DNA of 7,385 nt. It comes from an uncultured Dialister sp. GTDB taxonomy: Bacteria; Bacillota; Negativicutes; Veillonellales; Dialisteraceae. The notes below the pieces were generated by a model, which saw only the letters and a list, made by a program, of their open reading frames with translations, did not search any database and was not told the DNA's origin. The stretch covers positions 1 to 7,385 of the forward strand of contig NZ_CAAFRZ010000023.1 of NCBI RefSeq assembly GCF_900765565.1, read 5' to 3'. A program made the translations under genes and the position numbers. Shown in pieces: positions 5,654 through 7,385 of this stretch. The first letter of the stretch is position 1. Every line of letters starts with the position of its first letter.

Positions 5654-5961
5654 TTGCTTATGGAAAGAGGCAACTGGTATATAAAACGTTTCGTAACCCC
5701 CGCGCCACTGCGTGGCCCTCGCCTGAGAGGGGGCGCAAGACTGCGGCGAAGCCGCCATTGGGAAGCCTCCTTCCTCGGGAAGGCGAGAGTCCTGCATAGG
5801 ACTCTCGAGCCGGGCCCAAGTTTGCGCTTTTTCTGCACATTAAAGCGCCTTCCTTTCAGGGCCCGGCCGTCGGTGGCGCCGAAGGCGACGGAGGTTAGCT
5901 ATTGGATGTGCCGCAGGCTGACCAAGTCTGACGTCTGATCGTCTGACAGTCTGAAGTCTCT
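5654..5961 (+). other. Structured non-coding segment replacing the core of unit 3
   Basis: It is dense in inverted repeats. There is a perfect 10-bp stem CGAGAGTCCT/AGGACTCTCG with GCAT loop (5784-5807). A nested pair follows, with GCCGGGCCC (5809-5817) against GGGCCCGGC (5859-5867) enclosing GCGCTTT (5824-5830) against AAAGCGC (5842-5848). A third is CCGTCG/CGACGG (5867-5891). Open frames crossing it look like by-products of GC-rich repeats. It may be a third repeat family inserted into unit 3, or an RNA gene; no known RNA class was recognised. Confidence 0.55.
5867..5960 (+). repeat. GC hairpin followed by GTCTGA short repeats
   Basis: After the CCGTCG/CGACGG hairpin (5867-5891), GTCTGA recurs at 5926, 5933, 5941 and 5949, with a fifth partial GTCTC at 5956. 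The spacing is 7, 8, 8 and 7 bp. This repeats the hairpin-then-heptamer layout with a different, less regular unit. Confidence 0.6.
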
Positions 5962-6022
5962 AACCCCAGCATGCAGCCCCTTAGAAAAGGGGCGCGCCAA
6001 AGGCGGAGGATAGATCACCGTA

Positions 6023-6218
6023 GCGGTAAGTATCGAATGTGGGACTGATCCTCACCAGATTCCGCCCCTTCGGGGCATCCATCCCCTGCCCTTCGGGCAC
6101 CCCCTTCTCCAAAGGGGTACGCTTTTTACGGTGGAGTCAGTAGGAAGGATAACGGTCAGCATGAGTTCAACTCCCAGCATGCAGGCCCTTGGAGAAGGGC
6201 CGCGGCAAAGCCGCTGGA
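6023..6218 (+). repeat. Family-2 repeat, unit 4, with diverged right end
   Basis: The left half and core match units 1 and 2. Several stems carry paired changes: GCCCC-TTC-GGGGC (6064-6076), TGCCC-TTC-GGGCA (6087-6099), GGCCCTTGGAGAAGGGCC (6184-6201) and GCGGC-AAA-GCCGC (6202-6214). The outer GGATAGATC end is lost, and the unit runs into a heptamer tract. Confidence 0.8.
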
Positions 6219-6245
6219 CCTCAACTCTCAACTCTCAACTCTCAA
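6202..6245 (+). repeat. GC hairpin plus (CTCAACT)n heptamer tract
   Basis: The GCGGC-AAA-GCCGC hairpin is followed by CTCAACT three times (6220-6240) and a partial fourth unit. Its reverse complement is the module that follows the dps stop codon. Here the hairpin is the modified right end of family-2 unit 4, which ties the heptamer tracts to the ends of that repeat family. Confidence 0.75.
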
Positions 6246-6418
6246 ATCCATTCCCAATGCCCAGGCGAAGTCTCCACCCTGGCCGCGAGGCCACAGCCTT
6301 GCCTTCCTATTCCGCTGCTATACGATTTCGCCGCATCATACCTTCCCCTTCAGCCGACGGACGCTGCTTTTTCCATCTTGCTATAAATAAAATCTATTAG
6401 TAGATATAGAAATTATTA
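6246..6418. other. Gene-free stretch, composition falls from GC-rich to AT-rich
   Basis: No convincing gene, RNA or repeat is visible. The short inverted repeat ATCTA-TTAG-TAGAT (6392-6405) is the only structure noticed. Short open frames here start inside repeats and have no ribosome site. Confidence 0.4.
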
Positions 6419-6569
6419 TTTACATAGTTTTAGATATTACATAAATTACTCATACAAAATTACATAAAATTTACATAGATAACATACCTAAAATGCAAAA
6501 GAACAGATAAAATCAGAGGCCAACGTATTTACATAGTATGCTATATAGTTAGACAGTGTGCAATGTAAA
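6419..6569 (+). promoter_or_regulatory. AT-rich tract with repeated TTACATA boxes
   Basis: TTACATA occurs on the plus strand at 6420-6426, 6437-6443, 6460-6466, 6471-6477 and 6529-6535. Three of the five are extended to TTTACATAG. An inverted copy, ATGTAAA, lies at 6563-6569. The tract sits ahead of the small ORF and the SLC13 gene and contrasts sharply with the GC-rich repeats before it. It may be a multi-site regulator-binding region. Confidence 0.45.
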
Positions 6570-6595
6570 CGACAATGGTGGAGAGAGGAATCCCT

Positions 6596-6838
6596 ATGCA
6601 TTTAGCCGTCATTTTTATAGGGAATGCATACGAATTGCAGGAATATTATATGCAAATCGGACGCATTACATCGTATTTAATGCAAACAGGAAGCAAATGG
6701 CCTGAAATTGCCGTAAATCGGTCAAGATTGCGAAAAACGAGGGACGTGGATAGAATAAACATAGATGCCTATGTAATTTCCGGCAAAACGAAAAACCGGC
6801 GGTTTCATAGATGGGAGCCCGACCCTGGGACTGTGTGA
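6596..6838 (+). CDS. Small hypothetical ORF, doubtful
   Basis: This would be an 80-aa protein with no recognised family. It opens MHLAVIFIGNAYEL and has a basic, polar second half. ATG at 6596 is chosen over ATG at 6575 because GGAGAGAGG (6580-6588) lies 7 bp before it. Against a real gene are the lack of family signal, the compositional difference from neighbours and a small AAACC-GGC-GGTTT hairpin inside it (6793-6805). It could be a decayed gene fragment or a leader transcript region. Confidence 0.3.
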   Translation: MHLAVIFIGNAYELQEYYMQIGRITSYLMQTGSKWPEIAVNRSRLRKTRDVDRINIDAYVISGKTKNRRFHRWEPDPGTV

Positions 6839-6847
6839 AAAGGAGGA
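6838..6847 (+). promoter_or_regulatory. Orphan Shine-Dalgarno-like sequence
   Basis: AAAAGGAGGA sits right at the small ORF's stop codon and is one of the best ribosome-site matches in the window. No ATG, GTG or TTG follows at a usable distance, so it may be the remnant of a lost downstream gene. Confidence 0.35.
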
Positions 6848-6879
6848 TAGCAGGTTTACCAAGGGATATTTCATTTTTC

Positions 6880-6900
6880 CGGATTCATTTTCGGATTCAT
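6880..6900 (+). repeat. Short direct repeat CGGATTCAT
   Basis: There are two exact copies (6880-6888 and 6892-6900) 12 bp apart, about 130 bp before the permease gene. They might be an activator site or chance. Confidence 0.35.
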
Positions 6901-7030
6901 CTATGGAATTCAGCAATTATTCTTTTATAACTTCATATGAGTCCAAAATCTTCCGGAGAAGGTTTCCTTAGAAGCCCGGCGTGCATCGAACCGGACTGAA
7001 TGGGAAAAACTCAAAAGGAAGGTGAACCTT

Positions 7031-7385
7031 ATGGATCCAGCCATTATCACACTGTGTGTATTGGCAGTAGCAGCATTCCTGTTCGTTACCGAACTGATCC
7101 CGCTGGCTGTCACCGCTATGGCAGCCTGCACAGCACTCGGTATCCTGGGCGTTCTCCCGGCTAAACAGGTGTATGCAGGTCTTTCCAACTCCACCGTCGT
7201 ACTCTTCGGTGGTATGTTCGTCATCGGTGCCGCTATGTTCAAGACCGGCCTGGCTGAAACAATCGGCCTTGCGGTTGTACATAAAGCAGGTACCGGCGAA
7301 GTCAAACTGATGGGCGCCGTTATGCTGGTAACCATCTGCCTGTCTTCTGTATCTTCCAATACCGGTACCGTAGCATGCCTCACGC
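7031..7385 (+). CDS. SLC13/DASS-family anion permease, N-terminal part (cut by window end)
   Basis: The first 118 residues of an inner-membrane sodium-coupled carrier of the divalent anion:Na+ symporter family are present. Relatives import succinate, malate, citrate, sulfate or other anions. The protein opens with a helix (residues 5-22), then ELIPLAVTAM, a hallmark of the family's N-terminus. A second segment, LSNSTVVLFGGMFVIGAAM (51-69), is followed by Ser109-Asn110-Thr111. This is the SNT-type motif that binds sodium and substrate in characterised members. AAGGTGA (7019-7025) lies 5 bp before ATG. Full-length members have about 450-500 residues, so most of the gene is beyond the window. 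The substrate cannot be told from this part. Confidence 0.9.
   Translation, partial: MDPAIITLCVLAVAAFLFVTELIPLAVTAMAACTALGILGVLPAKQVYAGLSNSTVVLFGGMFVIGAAMFKTGLAETIGLAVVHKAGTGEVKLMGAVMLVTICLSSVSSNTGTVACLT

Larger units (their letters stand above)
5556..6022 (+). repeat. Family-2 repeat, unit 3, with its core replaced
   Basis: The left part (to about 5653) and right part (from about 5962) match the other units, including the GGATAGATC end at 6008-6016. The ~55-nt core is missing and a ~310-bp unrelated segment takes its place, so the unit is 467 bp instead of ~209. Confidence 0.8.

Noticed and set aside
5548..5938. Several 60-96 codon frames on both strands in the family-2 repeats
   Set aside because: They follow GC-rich inverted repeats, overlap one another on both strands and have no ribosome sites.
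6419..6569. Replication origin or iteron cluster
   Set aside because: The boxes are irregularly spaced, no DnaA box (TTATCCACA) was seen, and no replication gene is nearby.
6925..7383. 152-codon minus-strand frame
   Set aside because: Antisense to the clearly recognisable SLC13 permease and rich in low-complexity residues typical of a shadow frame.

Overview
The window looks like a chromosomal segment of a low-to-mid GC Bacillota-type anaerobe. Strong AAGGAG Shine-Dalgarno sites, TTCG/GAAA-loop intrinsic terminators and the gene set (a Dps-type ferritin, a Pr6Pr-type membrane protein and an SLC13 anion permease) would fit the Negativicutes (Veillonellaceae, for example Dialister-like). That assignment is recognition-based and of low confidence. 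There is no transposase, CRISPR array, rRNA or tRNA that I can see.

Layout. 1-506 is a repeat array made of ~225-bp elements with inverted ends. 507-1391 (minus) is an AraC-family regulator with a cupin sensor domain, and 1559-1987 (plus) is a divergent dps-like gene. The 167-bp region between them carries two copies of an AT-rich 14-bp box, one inside a perfect palindrome. 1988-3071 is gene-free: a hairpin-plus-heptamer module, a strong bidirectional terminator, two and a fraction further copies of the first repeat family in a 289-bp tandem, and an (ACTCCTC)n tract. 3072-4972 holds three small membrane-protein genes on the plus strand: an 86-aa two-helix protein, a 224-aa Pr6Pr-type six-helix protein and a 263-aa two-helix protein with a possible PH-like domain. 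They are separated by a terminator-like hairpin and a near-consensus promoter, so they are not a simple operon. 5029-6574 is gene-free. It contains four tandem copies of a second, ~210-bp, hairpin-rich repeat family, one with its core replaced by a different structured segment, and then an AT-rich tract with repeated TTACATA boxes. 6596-6838 is a doubtful small ORF, and 7031 to the window end is the start of an SLC13/DASS permease.

The genes do not form one obvious pathway. Dps points to iron storage and peroxide protection, the AraC-cupin protein to small-molecule-responsive regulation, and the SLC13 protein to sodium-coupled dicarboxylate or other anion uptake.

The most distinctive content is the non-coding DNA, which takes up roughly 40% of the window. 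The second repeat family shows paired, compensatory base changes in several stems between copies, which suggests that a folded form is being maintained. GC-rich hairpins followed by 7-bp tandem repeats recur at four places with different heptamers, and two of these modules match at 31 of 33 positions in opposite orientation more than 4 kb apart.
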